DNA of 10,749 bases, taken from contig CABVDL010000089.1 of NCBI GenBank assembly GCA_902497035.1, forward strand, positions 1-10,749. The letters are read 5' to 3'. The DNA is from an uncultured Prevotella sp. GTDB taxonomy: Bacteria; Bacteroidota; Bacteroidia; Bacteroidales; Bacteroidaceae. This document shows, piece by piece, positions 1-8,034 of the stretch (within the stretch, counting starts at the first letter, position 1; every line of letters begins with the position of its first letter). A model generated the notes under the pieces. It was not told the origin of the DNA. It saw only the letters and a list, made by a program, of their open reading frames with translations, and searched no databases. The position numbers were made by a program, and so were the translations under genes.

Positions 1-80
1 AACACAAAAAGGCTGGATTCCAAGCGAGGAATTCAGCCTTAATTTTGGTCACACTTTTCAGGTTTTAGCGGACACCAATA
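1..80. mobile_element. Possible terminal end of an upstream insertion sequence
   Basis: The first 80 bases contain no coding start and are AT-richer than the PUL. They hold a strong hairpin (9-40) and then the motif TTTTAGCGGACACC at 63-76. Read on the minus strand this gives GGTGTCCGCTAAAA, which resembles, from memory, the terminal inverted repeats of some Bacteroidales insertion sequences. A transposase terminator hairpin followed by a terminal repeat would explain the arrangement. The other end, the transposase and any target duplication lie outside the window, so this is inference only. The alternative is an ordinary terminator plus leader. Confidence 0.25.
9..46. terminator. Bidirectional intrinsic terminator-like hairpin upstream of susC
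   Basis: Positions 9-21 pair with 28-40 to give a 13-bp stem (one G-U pair, 16 with 33) around the loop AAGCGA at 22-27. On the + strand it is followed by TTAATTTT. On the minus strand it is followed by a run of five T (complement of 6-10). It could end transcription from either side. It lies 65 bp before the susC start, so it either ends the preceding gene or acts as a leader attenuator. Confidence 0.6.
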
Positions 81-104
81 ATAAAAAATCTAAAAACTCA
101 CATT

Positions 105-3100
105 ATGTCAGACGTAAAAAAGATTGTGCTTGGCTTTGCACTCTGCACGCTGAGTGTAGCCTCTTGGGCACAGAACGCCGTAATCCACGGTGTGGTCACT
201 GACGAACACAACGAGCCTGTCATAGGTGCCTCCATCCAGGCCGAGGGCACTAAGGTAGGCGCGGTGACCGACATCGATGGAAATTTCTCCATCGGGGTAA
301 GCAAAGGCGCTACCCTATCCATCAGTTACATTGGCTACAACACCATGCAGGTGAAAGCCTCCGACGGCATGAAAATTCAGCTTAAGGAGGCAGCCAACGA
401 CCTCAACGAAGTGGTGGTAACGGGTTATCAGGTGCAGCGCAAGGCCGACCTCACGGGAGCCATCTCCGTGGTCAATGTCGATGAGCTGTCAAAACAGAAT
501 GAGAACAACCCCATGAAAGCCATGCAGGGCAGAGTACCCGGCATGAACATCACGGCCGACGGCTCACCGTCAGGAGCCGCCACGGTGCGCATCCGCGGCG
601 TGGGGACACTCAACAACAACGACCCGCTCTATATCATCGACGGAGTTCCGACCAAAGCCGGAATGCATGAGCTCAATGCCAGCGACATTGAGAGCATTCA
701 GGTACTCAAGGATGCCGCCTCAGCCTCCATCTATGGCAGTCGCGCGGCCAACGGTGTAATCATCATCACCACCAAGAAGGGCAAAAACGGGAAGATTAAA
801 ATCGACCTCGATGCCTCCGTCGCCGCCTCTATGTATGCCCACAAGATGGATGTGCTCAACGCCAAGGAGTATGGGCAGGTGATGTGGCAGGCCTACGTCA
901 ACGACGGTCTCGACCCCAACACCAACGGCTTGGGCTACCACTACGACTGGGGCTACAATGCCTCAGGCTATCCTCAGCTCAACGCCATCAGCATGTCGAA
1001 ACACCTCGACGCGGCCGGCAAGACGCCTGCGGCCGACACCGACTGGTTCGACGAGACCACGCGCACGGGCATCATTCAGAACTACAATGTCGCCGTGAGC
1101 AATGGCTCCGAGCGCGGCAACTCCTTTTTCTCCCTGGGCTACTACAAGAACCTCGGCATCATCAAGACATCCGACTTCGAGCGTTTCTCCGCACGCATGA
1201 ACTCTGAATACAATGTCATCAAAGACGTGCTGACCGTCGGCGAGCATTTCAGCCTCAACCGCACGTCGGAGGTTCAGGCGCCCGGTGGCTTCCTTGAGAA
1301 CGTGCTGCAGTTCAATCCCTCGCTGCCGGTCTATACCACCGACGGCGGCTACGCCGGTCCTGTGGGCGGCTACCCCGACCGCGAGAACCCCGTGGCCAGA
1401 CTCAACCGCAACGCCGACAACCGCTACACCTACTGGAGGGCCTTCGGCGACGCTTACGTCAATCTGAGCCTCTTCAAGGGCTTCAACGTCAGGTCGACGT
1501 TCGGACTCGACTATTCGCAGAAGCAGCAGCGCATCTTCACCTACCCCATCACAGAGGGTACAATGGCTACTACGACCAATGCCGTAGAGGCGAAGCAGGA
1601 ACACTGGACAAAGTGGATGTGGAACGCCGTGGCCACTTACAACTACGCAAAAGACAAGCACCGCTTCGACATATTGGGCGGCATGGAAGTCAATCGCGAG
1701 GACGACTCCAACTTCTCAGGCTACAAGGAGGGCTTCATCATGCTCAACACCAACTACATGTGGCCCAGTGCCGGCACGGGAACGGCGCAGGCCTACGGCG
1801 GCGGAGAGGGCTATTCGCTCGTGTCGTTCTTCGGAAAGGCCAACTACTCCTATGCCGACAAATACCTCGCCTCGGCCACGCTGCGCTACGACGGCTCAAG
1901 CCGTTTCGGCAAGAACAACCGCTATGCCACCTTCCCCAGCTTCTCACTGGGCTGGCGCATGAGCCAGGAGAAGTTCTTGAGCCAGGTCAAATGGATTGAC
2001 GACCTCAAGCTGCGCGCATCATGGGGACAGACCGGCAACCAGGAAATATCAAACATTGCCCGCTACACCATCTACGTGAGCAACTACGGTGTCAATGAGA
2101 ACGGCGGACAGAGCTACGGCACCTCTTACGACATCACCGGATCAAACGGCGGACAGACACTGCCCTCCGGCTTCAAGCGCGACCAGATCGGCAACAACGA
2201 TATCAAGTGGGAAACCACGACGCAGACCAACCTCGGCATCGACTTTACGCTCTTCGGCAACTCCCTCTACGGCACACTCGACTGGTACGACAAGAAGACC
2301 ACCAACATCCTCGTGCAGATGGCAGGCATTGCCGCCATGGGAGAAGGCAGCTCACAGTGGATTAACGCCGGTGAGATGGTGAACAAGGGCGTGGAGTTCA
2401 ACGTCGGCTACCGCAAGAACACCAAATGGGGCCTGAAGTACGACATCACCGGCAACATCGGCACCTACCGCAACAAGATTACTAAACTGCCTGCCACAGT
2501 GGCGGCCAACGGCACCTTTGGCGGCAATGGCGTGAAGAGCGTCATAGGCCACCCGATGGGCGCACAGGTGGGATATGTCGCCGACGGCATCTTCAAGAGC
2601 CAGGAGGAAATCGACAATCACGCCACGCAGGAGGGTGCCGGACTCGGCCGCATTCGATGGAAAGACCTCAACCATGACGGAGCCATCACCGAGGCCGACC
2701 AGGACTGGATTTACAACCCCGTACCCGACTTCACCTACGGACTTAACATCTATCTGCAATACAAACAGTTTGACTTGTCTATGTTCTGGCAAGGCGTGCA
2801 AGGCGTGGATGTCATCTCCGACCTGAAGAAAGAGACCGACATTTGGGCCGGTCTGAACATCGGTTTCCTCAACAAGGGCACACGGCTGCTCGATGCGTGG
2901 ACACCGGCCAACAACAGCAGCAACATCCCCGCGCTCTCCCTTAGCGACAACAACAATGAGAAGCGCGTATCATCCTACTGGGTTGAGAACGGCTCCTTTG
3001 TGAAGCTGCGCACCATCCAGCTCGGATACAACGTACCAGAGAGCCTTGCCAAGAAGCTCTACATGCAGCGCCTGCGCTTCTATCTCAGCGCTCAAAACCT

Positions 3101-3206
3101 GCTCACCATCCACTCCTCAAGCTTTACGGGGGTCGATCCGGAAAATCCCAACTACGGCTACCCCATACCTTTGAACATCACCTTCGGTCTGAATGTAACT
3201 TTCTAA
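105..3206 (+). CDS. susC: SusC/RagA-family TonB-dependent outer-membrane fructan oligosaccharide importer
   Basis: This 1033-aa protein is the TonB-dependent channel that forms a lidded complex with SusD and imports oligosaccharides across the outer membrane. Residues 1-22 are a signal peptide ending SVASWA. Residues 25-100 are a CarboxypepD_reg-like beta-sandwich (motifs GVVTD, GASI, TDIDGNFSI). EVVVTGY at 102-108 is the usual lead-in to the plug domain, which continues with VPGM, RIRGVGTLN, PLYIIDGVP (174-182) and a YGSRAANGVIIITTKKG block. The remainder is a beta-barrel, and the protein ends in the Phe (GLNVTF) typical of outer-membrane barrels. Length is normal for the family. No clear Shine-Dalgarno precedes the ATG, as is common in this phylum; the leader is A-rich. 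The gene lies 20 nt before susD. Levan or another fructan as substrate is inferred from the downstream GH32 and DUF4960 genes; the SusC sequence alone does not show it. Confidence 0.96.
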   Translation: MSDVKKIVLGFALCTLSVASWAQNAVIHGVVTDEHNEPVIGASIQAEGTKVGAVTDIDGNFSIGVSKGATLSISYIGYNTMQVKASDGMKIQLKEAANDLNEVVVTGYQVQRKADLTGAISVVNVDELSKQNENNPMKAMQGRVPGMNITADGSPSGAATVRIRGVGTLNNNDPLYIIDGVPTKAGMHELNASDIESIQVLKDAASASIYGSRAANGVIIITTKKGKNGKIKIDLDASVAASMYAHKMDVLNAKEYGQVMWQAYVNDGLDPNTNGLGYHYDWGYNASGYPQLNAISMSKHLDAAGKTPAADTDWFDETTRTGIIQNYNVAVSNGSERGNSFFSLGYYKNLGIIKTSDFERFSARMNSEYNVIKDVLTVGEHFSLNRTSEVQAPGGFLENVLQFNPSLPVYTTDGGYAGPVGGYPDRENPVARLNRNADNRYTYWRAFGDAYVNLSLFKGFNVRSTFGLDYSQKQQRIFTYPITEGTMATTTNAVEAKQEHWTKWMWNAVATYNYAKDKHRFDILGGMEVNREDDSNFSGYKEGFIMLNTNYMWPSAGTGTAQAYGGGEGYSLVSFFGKANYSYADKYLASATLRYDGSSRFGKNNRYATFPSFSLGWRMSQEKFLSQVKWIDDLKLRASWGQTGNQEISNIARYTIYVSNYGVNENGGQSYGTSYDITGSNGGQTLPSGFKRDQIGNNDIKWETTTQTNLGIDFTLFGNSLYGTLDWYDKKTTNILVQMAGIAAMGEGSSQWINAGEMVNKGVEFNVGYRKNTKWGLKYDITGNIGTYRNKITKLPATVAANGTFGGNGVKSVIGHPMGAQVGYVADGIFKSQEEIDNHATQEGAGLGRIRWKDLNHDGAITEADQDWIYNPVPDFTYGLNIYLQYKQFDLSMFWQGVQGVDVISDLKKETDIWAGLNIGFLNKGTRLLDAWTPANNSSNIPALSLSDNNNEKRVSSYWVENGSFVKLRTIQLGYNVPESLAKKLYMQRLRFYLSAQNLLTIHSSSFTGVDPENPNYGYPIPLNITFGLNVTF

Positions 3207-3226
3207 CACTTTACGCCAATACAACA

Positions 3227-4966
3227 ATGAAGAAGATAATATACATGGCAACGCTTTCCATGGGTCTGTTGCTGACAGGCTGCTCCGACTTTCTTGACCA
3301 CCAGAAGCCGCAGGGCGTGCTTACCGACGATGAGGTGAAATCGTCAGAATATGTCGACAATCTCGTCATTTCTGCTTACGCCACATGGATTTCGGCCGAG
3401 GACATCAACTCTTCGTTCTCCATGTGGAACTACGACGTGCGCAGCGATGACGCCTATAAGGGTGGCAACGGAACAAGCGACGGAGACGTCTTCCACCAGC
3501 TGGAGATCTCACAGGGCATACTTACCACCAACTGGAACATCAGCGACATGTGGCAGCGGCTATACAACTGCATCTCACGCGTCAACACGGCCATCGCACT
3601 GCTCAAGCAGACCGACGAGGCCTCCTATCCCCTGAAGAGCGAGCGCATTGCCGAGATGAAGTTTCTGCGCGCCTACGGGCACTTCCTTCTCAAGAGACTT
3701 TACAAGAACATTCCTTTCGTGATGGACGAAAACATCACGACAGAACAGTACAACGAGCTGTCAAACCGCCAGTATACCAACGACGAGGGCTGGCAGCTCA
3801 TCATCGACGACCTTGAGGATGCCTACAAGGTGCTGCCCGTAACCCAGGCCGACAAGGGCCGTCCCACGAAAGCCGCAGCCGCAGCTTTCCTCACCAAGGC
3901 CTATCTCTACAAGGCCTATCATCAGGACGATGCCAACACCAACCAAGTGACAAGCATCAACAAGGACGACCTGGCAAAGGTCGTGGAATACAGCGACCCC
4001 GCCATCTATAAGGCCGGCGGATTCGGACTGGAAAGCGACTTCCACAACAACTTCCGGCCCGAAGAGCAGTTTGAGAACGGCAAGGAGAGCATCTGGGCAA
4101 TGCAGTACTCGAGAAACGATGGCACCAAATACGGCAACCTAAACTGGAGCTATGGACTGATTGTTCCCAACATTCCCGGCGTGACCGACGGTGGCTGCGA
4201 CTTCTACAAACCGAGCCAAAACCTTGTCAATGCCTACCGCACAGGAGCCGACGGACTGCCGTTGCTTGACACCTTCAACCAGAAAGACTACGACAAGGCC
4301 ACCGACTATGCCGACCCGCGTCTGTTTCTCACGGTGGGCATACCGGGACTGCCCTACGAGTTCAACCCAAAGTACATGATGGACGAAAGCAGCACCTGGA
4401 GCCGCTCCAACGGCCTTTACGGACACTACGTCACGCTGAAGCAGAATGTTGATCCCGACCTTGTCGGCACCTATCTCATCAAAGGCTCCTGGTGGGGAAC
4501 GTCCGAAAACCGCATCGTCTTCCGCTATGCCGACGTGTTGCTTGAGCGCGCCGAGGCACTGGTCCAGCTCAACGACGGACGCATCGGCGAGGCCATCAGC
4601 CTGGTCAACCAGCTGCGCAAGCGCGCCAAACAAAGCACAAGCGTCATCGCCAACTACCAGAGCGACTATGGCGTAAAGATGAGCATCTCTACCTACAACG
4701 GCACCTACGACCAGGCCCAGGCCCTGAAAATAGTCAAGATGGAGCGCCGTCTGGAGATGGGAATGGAGTGCGAGCGCTTCTTCGACCTCGTGAGATGGGG
4801 AGAGGCCGACAGCGTCATCAACAAGTACTACGCTGAGGAGGCCAACGACTGCTCCATCTACAGCGCGGCTCATTTCACAAAGAACAAAAACGAATACCTG
4901 CCCATCCCGTATGCCCAGATTGCGGCATCCAATGGTCACTACACCCAAAACATAGGAGAATGGTAA
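3227..4966 (+). CDS. susD: SusD/RagB-family outer-membrane glycan-binding lipoprotein
   Basis: This 579-aa protein is the surface lipoprotein lid of the SusC channel that captures the glycan. The signal peptide MKKIIYMATLSMGLLLTGC has a lipobox ending at Cys19, followed by SDFLD, a typical mature SusD N-terminus. The N-terminal SusD-like domain includes the helical LRAYGHFLLKRLYKNIPFV segment and the TPR-like stretch GRPTKAAAAAFLTKAYLYKA. The C-terminal half carries the family blocks RYADVLLERAEALVQLN, INLVN-like ISLVNQLRKRA, ERRLEMGMECERFFDLVRWG, and the closing NEYLPIPYAQI. Length is usual for a fructan-type SusD. It starts 20 nt after susC and its stop codon is 2 nt before the next gene's preferred ATG, so co-transcription is very likely. 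The family call is firm; levan or inulin preference is an inference from neighbours. Confidence 0.96.
   Translation: MKKIIYMATLSMGLLLTGCSDFLDHQKPQGVLTDDEVKSSEYVDNLVISAYATWISAEDINSSFSMWNYDVRSDDAYKGGNGTSDGDVFHQLEISQGILTTNWNISDMWQRLYNCISRVNTAIALLKQTDEASYPLKSERIAEMKFLRAYGHFLLKRLYKNIPFVMDENITTEQYNELSNRQYTNDEGWQLIIDDLEDAYKVLPVTQADKGRPTKAAAAAFLTKAYLYKAYHQDDANTNQVTSINKDDLAKVVEYSDPAIYKAGGFGLESDFHNNFRPEEQFENGKESIWAMQYSRNDGTKYGNLNWSYGLIVPNIPGVTDGGCDFYKPSQNLVNAYRTGADGLPLLDTFNQKDYDKATDYADPRLFLTVGIPGLPYEFNPKYMMDESSTWSRSNGLYGHYVTLKQNVDPDLVGTYLIKGSWWGTSENRIVFRYADVLLERAEALVQLNDGRIGEAISLVNQLRKRAKQSTSVIANYQSDYGVKMSISTYNGTYDQAQALKIVKMERRLEMGMECERFFDLVRWGEADSVINKYYAEEANDCSIYSAAHFTKNKNEYLPIPYAQIAASNGHYTQNIGEW
4954..4959 (+). 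promoter_or_regulatory. Shine-Dalgarno-like AGGAGA that decides the DUF4960 gene start
   Basis: AGGAGA lies inside the last codons of susD. It is 9 nt before the ATG at 4969 but directly abuts the other in-frame ATG at 4960. The spacing therefore favours 4969, giving MRTKFF as the N-terminus and a 2-nt gap after susD. This phylum depends little on Shine-Dalgarno pairing, so the argument is supportive only. Confidence 0.5.
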
Positions 4967-4968
4967 TC

Positions 4969-6357
4969 ATGAGAACAAAGTTTTTCGCTATTATATACGC
5001 AGCCCTCACCCTGTTGGCCGTTACCGCATGCAGCGACTCCAACACGTCCGACCTCTTGCTCGACGGCAATTGCGACATTGAGTCGCTGGCTGCCGACGGC
5101 TACGAGGGCATCATCGACAAGGCTGCCCGCACCGTCACGGTGCGCGTGCCGGAGACCTACGACGTCAGCAACATGAAGCTGACGGCTCTTACCCTGAGCA
5201 GCGGAGCAAAAAGCGACCTGGCCGAAGGCGACGCCCTCAACCTGCTTACGCCGCATACCATGCACGTCACCAACGGCGATGTCTTTCTCGATTGGACCAT
5301 CAGCGCCCAGCACGACGAGGCCAAGATCACGTCATTCAAGATCAACGGCTCTTACGTCGGCGTCATCAACGAGGCAGAGAAGACCATCTCCGTCTATGTG
5401 CCCAACACGCTCAATCTGTCCAGTCTGACACCAACCATCGTCTGCAGCGCCAACGCCACCGTATCGCCCGAGAGCGGCGTGCCGACCGATTTCACCCATC
5501 CAGTGGCCTACACCGTAACAAACAACACTGCCTCAGCCACCTACACCGTCACCGTGACGGCCATCGGAAAGCCGTCGGCCGTGTATGTGGGACTGGCACA
5601 GTCGATGGACCAGCTGAACATCGAGGAGAAAACCGCATGCAGCTGGATGCTGGCCAACATTCCAAATTCGCTTTACGCCTCGTTTGACGACATAAGGAAC
5701 GGCAGCGTAGATTTGTCCGAGTGCAAGGTCATCTGGTGGCATTTCCACAAAGATGGTGGCGTAGATGGGAAGAATGCCTTCGAGACTGCCGCGCCGGAGG
5801 CCGTCAATGCGGCCGTCGCCCTGCGCGACTACTACAACAACGGCGGCTCCTTCCTCTTCACCCGCTACGCTACCAACATGCCGGCAGAGATTGGCGCCGT
5901 GGCCAACAATGCCTGCCCCAACAACTGCTGGGGACAGGCTGAGAGCGAGGCCGAGACCGTGACAGGGCCGTGGAGCTTCTCCATCAAGGGACACACAAGC
6001 CACCCACTGTTCCAAAACCTCTTGATGAAAGACGGAGAGCCCAACGCCGTTTATACCTGCGACGCGGGCTACCGCATCACCAACTCTACGGCACAATGGC
6101 ACATAGGCTCCAACTGGGGTGGCTACGCCGACTACCAGACGTGGCGCAACAATACGGGAGGCATTGACCTCGCCTACGGTGGCGACGGGGCCATCGTGGC
6201 CTGGGAGTTCCCTGCCAATGGCGCTAAGGGCCGCATCCTTTGCATCGGCTCAGGCTGCTACGACTGGTACAGCGTAGATCCCGTCGCCGACGAGGTCTAT
6301 CACGCCAACGTGGCCAGGATGACCCAGAATGCATTCAACTATCTTATGAACAAATAA
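4969..6357 (+). CDS. DUF4960-type surface glycan-binding lipoprotein (levan-binding SGBP, BT1761-like)
   Basis: This 462-aa lipoprotein probably binds fructan at the cell surface and passes it to the SusCD complex and the endo-acting GH32. The signal peptide ends LLAVTAC, with the lipid-anchor cysteine at residue 21. Two Ig-like beta modules follow, at about 36-114 and 118-200. The second has the pattern ITSFKING, then a proline-bounded VPNTLNLSSLTPTI segment, and ends YTVTVTA. The C-terminal 260 residues, from PSAVYVGLAQS to AFNYLMNK, match the pattern I know as DUF4960, with alternating strands and helices (VYVGL, CKVIWWHFHKDGG, GGSFLFTRYA) and many Trp residues. Strand-helix alternation suggests a flavodoxin or amidotransferase-like fold, but I see no catalytic triad. 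The gene order SusC-SusD-DUF4960-GH32 matches the B. thetaiotaomicron levan locus, where the third protein is a levan binder. A start at 4960 (three residues longer) is possible but less likely. Confidence 0.85.
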   Translation: MRTKFFAIIYAALTLLAVTACSDSNTSDLLLDGNCDIESLAADGYEGIIDKAARTVTVRVPETYDVSNMKLTALTLSSGAKSDLAEGDALNLLTPHTMHVTNGDVFLDWTISAQHDEAKITSFKINGSYVGVINEAEKTISVYVPNTLNLSSLTPTIVCSANATVSPESGVPTDFTHPVAYTVTNNTASATYTVTVTAIGKPSAVYVGLAQSMDQLNIEEKTACSWMLANIPNSLYASFDDIRNGSVDLSECKVIWWHFHKDGGVDGKNAFETAAPEAVNAAVALRDYYNNGGSFLFTRYATNMPAEIGAVANNACPNNCWGQAESEAETVTGPWSFSIKGHTSHPLFQNLLMKDGEPNAVYTCDAGYRITNSTAQWHIGSNWGGYADYQTWRNNTGGIDLAYGGDGAIVAWEFPANGAKGRILCIGSGCYDWYSVDPVADEVYHANVARMTQNAFNYLMNK

Positions 6358-6368
6358 CTCCGAAAAGA

Positions 6369-7958
6369 ATGAAATCAATAATATTTGCTACCGCAATGGT
6401 TGCCGCGCTGGCCATGACGGCCTGCAGCGAAAGCGACGACACCGTAGAGGCAAAAGACTGGTCAACAGACACCTACTTCGCCTCAAGCGACGCACAGTCG
6501 ATGGCAACCTACTATAAGCCATCCGTGGGCTATGTGGGCGACCCCATGCCTTTCTACGACCCTAAGGCCGGCAACTTCAAGATACTCTACCTGCAGGACT
6601 TCCGCCCCAACCAGGCCGGCACCTACCACCCCATCTGGGGCGTGGAAACCACCGACGGCTCCAGCTACAAGTCACTGGGAGAGCTGATTTCCTGCGGCGG
6701 ACTCAAGGAGCAGGATGCCGCTCTGGGTACCGGCTCGACGGTATACAACGATGCCGACGGTCTCTACTATACCTTCTACACGGGCAACAAGTACCAGCCC
6801 ACGGCCGATGAGTGCGCCGAGGCCGTGATGATGGCCACCTCGCCCGACTTCAAGACCTGGAGCAAGAGCCGCACGTTCCTGCTGCGCGGCTCCGACTACG
6901 GCTACAGCCGCTCCGACTTCCGCGACCCCTTCGTGTTCAAGGGCGACGACGGAAAGTGGCACATGATAGTCTCGACTTATGCCAACAGCAAGGGAACGCT
7001 GGCCGAATTTGTCTCTTCCGACCTGCGCAGCTGGACCAGAAACGGGCGTTTCATGAACATGATGTGGGACCGATTCTACGAATGTCCCGACGTGTTCAAA
7101 ATGGGCGACTGGTGGTATCTGGTGTACAGCGAGATGCACGCTGCCGTGCGCCGTGTGCAGTATTTCAAGGGAAAGACGCTTGAGGAGCTTAAGGCCTGCA
7201 CCGCCAACGACGCCGGCCTGTGGCCCGACAGCCACGAGGGCTTCCTCGACAGCCGCGCCCTCTATGCGGGCAAGACGGCATCCGACGGCACCAACCGCTA
7301 TCTTTGGGGCTGGTGTCCCACGCGGCCGGGCAACGACAATACAGCCGTAGGCGCCTATCCCAATGAGCCAGAATGGGCCGGCAACCTTGTCATGCACCGA
7401 CTCATACAGCACGCCGACGGCTCGCTCACCTTGGGCGAGGTGCCCGCACTGAGCACTAAATATAATAAGGTGCAGACGCTGACGGTCGATTCCATGAGCG
7501 AGAACGTGGTGAGACAGGGCGACAACAACTTCAGCCTTTCAGGCAATTCAAGCATACTCTTCAGCCGCTTAGGCTCCTGCAACCGCATCTCCTTCACCGT
7601 GAAGACCACTGGCAACACCGACCGATTCGGGCTATCACTTGTCAGAGGCAGCGACTCCGAGAAATACTATTCCATCATCGTCAACCCCGAGAGTGACAGC
7701 AGGCGCAAAATCAACTTTGAGCAGGGCGGGCAGAAAGGCATCGGATTTATCGCCGGAGCCGACGGCTACGCATTTGACCGACCGGCCGACAACACCTACA
7801 ACGTGACCGTCTATACCGACAACAGCGTCTGCGTGGTCTATGTCAACGACGTGGCTTCCTACACCGGCCGCATCTATGGCATTCAGAAAAACTGCTGGAG
7901 CATCGACTGCTATGGAGGCGGCATAGCGGTGAGCAACGTCGAGGTGCGCCAATACTAA
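6369..7958 (+). CDS. GH32 lipoprotein endo-fructanase with C-terminal DUF4975-like domain, probable surface endo-levanase
   Basis: This 529-aa GH32 enzyme is expected to hydrolyse internal beta-2,6-fructosyl bonds of levan at the cell surface. MKSIIFATAMVAALAMTAC is a lipoprotein signal with Cys19. The five-bladed propeller (about 50-345) carries the three GH32 acidic residues: Asp58 in GDPMPF (nucleophile position), Asp186 in FRDPF (transition-state stabiliser) and Glu238 in YECPD (acid/base). The first motif departs from the classic WMNDPNG, as in the Bacteroidales GH32/DUF4975 group. From about 350 to the end a beta-sandwich follows, with GRIYGIQKNCWSIDCY near the C-terminus, matching the DUF4975 pattern. 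Its place right after the DUF4960 gene matches BT1760, a known surface endo-levanase. The start at 6369 leaves an 11-nt gap; an open frame back to 6240 is only read-through within the preceding gene. Endo action and levan preference are inferred from context and homology. Confidence 0.9.
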   Translation: MKSIIFATAMVAALAMTACSESDDTVEAKDWSTDTYFASSDAQSMATYYKPSVGYVGDPMPFYDPKAGNFKILYLQDFRPNQAGTYHPIWGVETTDGSSYKSLGELISCGGLKEQDAALGTGSTVYNDADGLYYTFYTGNKYQPTADECAEAVMMATSPDFKTWSKSRTFLLRGSDYGYSRSDFRDPFVFKGDDGKWHMIVSTYANSKGTLAEFVSSDLRSWTRNGRFMNMMWDRFYECPDVFKMGDWWYLVYSEMHAAVRRVQYFKGKTLEELKACTANDAGLWPDSHEGFLDSRALYAGKTASDGTNRYLWGWCPTRPGNDNTAVGAYPNEPEWAGNLVMHRLIQHADGSLTLGEVPALSTKYNKVQTLTVDSMSENVVRQGDNNFSLSGNSSILFSRLGSCNRISFTVKTTGNTDRFGLSLVRGSDSEKYYSIIVNPESDSRRKINFEQGGQKGIGFIAGADGYAFDRPADNTYNVTVYTDNSVCVVYVNDVASYTGRIYGIQKNCWSIDCYGGGIAVSNVEVRQY

Positions 7959-7984
7959 CGACCTCTTTGAGAAATCCATCATTA

Positions 7985-8006
7985 CGGCGGGGCAGTGTCC
8001 CCGCCG
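7985..8006 (+). promoter_or_regulatory. GC-rich intercistronic hairpin
   Basis: Positions 7985-7992 (CGGCGGGG) pair perfectly with 7999-8006 around the hexaloop CAGTGT, an all-GC 8-bp stem in a 76-bp gap. It is followed at once by the small inverted repeat ATGTTCAACAT (8007-8017) and only then by ATTTTAATTT, so the T-rich stretch is not adjacent as in a canonical terminator. It could be a weak terminator or an mRNA 3'-end stabiliser that separates expression of the first four PUL genes from the next gene. Confidence 0.5.
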
Positions 8007-8034
8007 ATGTTCAACATTTTAATTTCATTCAATT

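Noticed and set aside
40..104. Bacteroidetes -33/-7 promoter for susC
   Set aside because: A TTTG is present at 44-47, but no TAnnTTTG follows at the needed distance; TAGCGGAC at 66-73 does not fit.
963..1661. 232-aa reverse-strand ORF opposite susC
   Set aside because: It is antisense to a clear SusC barrel region, has low-complexity Val/Gly/Ala-rich composition, and shows no domain.
4139..4948. 269-aa reverse-strand ORF opposite susD
   Set aside because: It lies wholly within the confident SusD gene, has no recognisable motif, and is explained by the strong C/G third-position bias that removes stops from the opposite strand.
6240..6368. 43-codon upstream extension of the lipoprotein GH32 gene
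   Set aside because: It overlaps the end of the DUF4960 gene and would bury the lipoprotein signal. The ATG at 6369 gives a proper signal peptide and an 11-nt gap.
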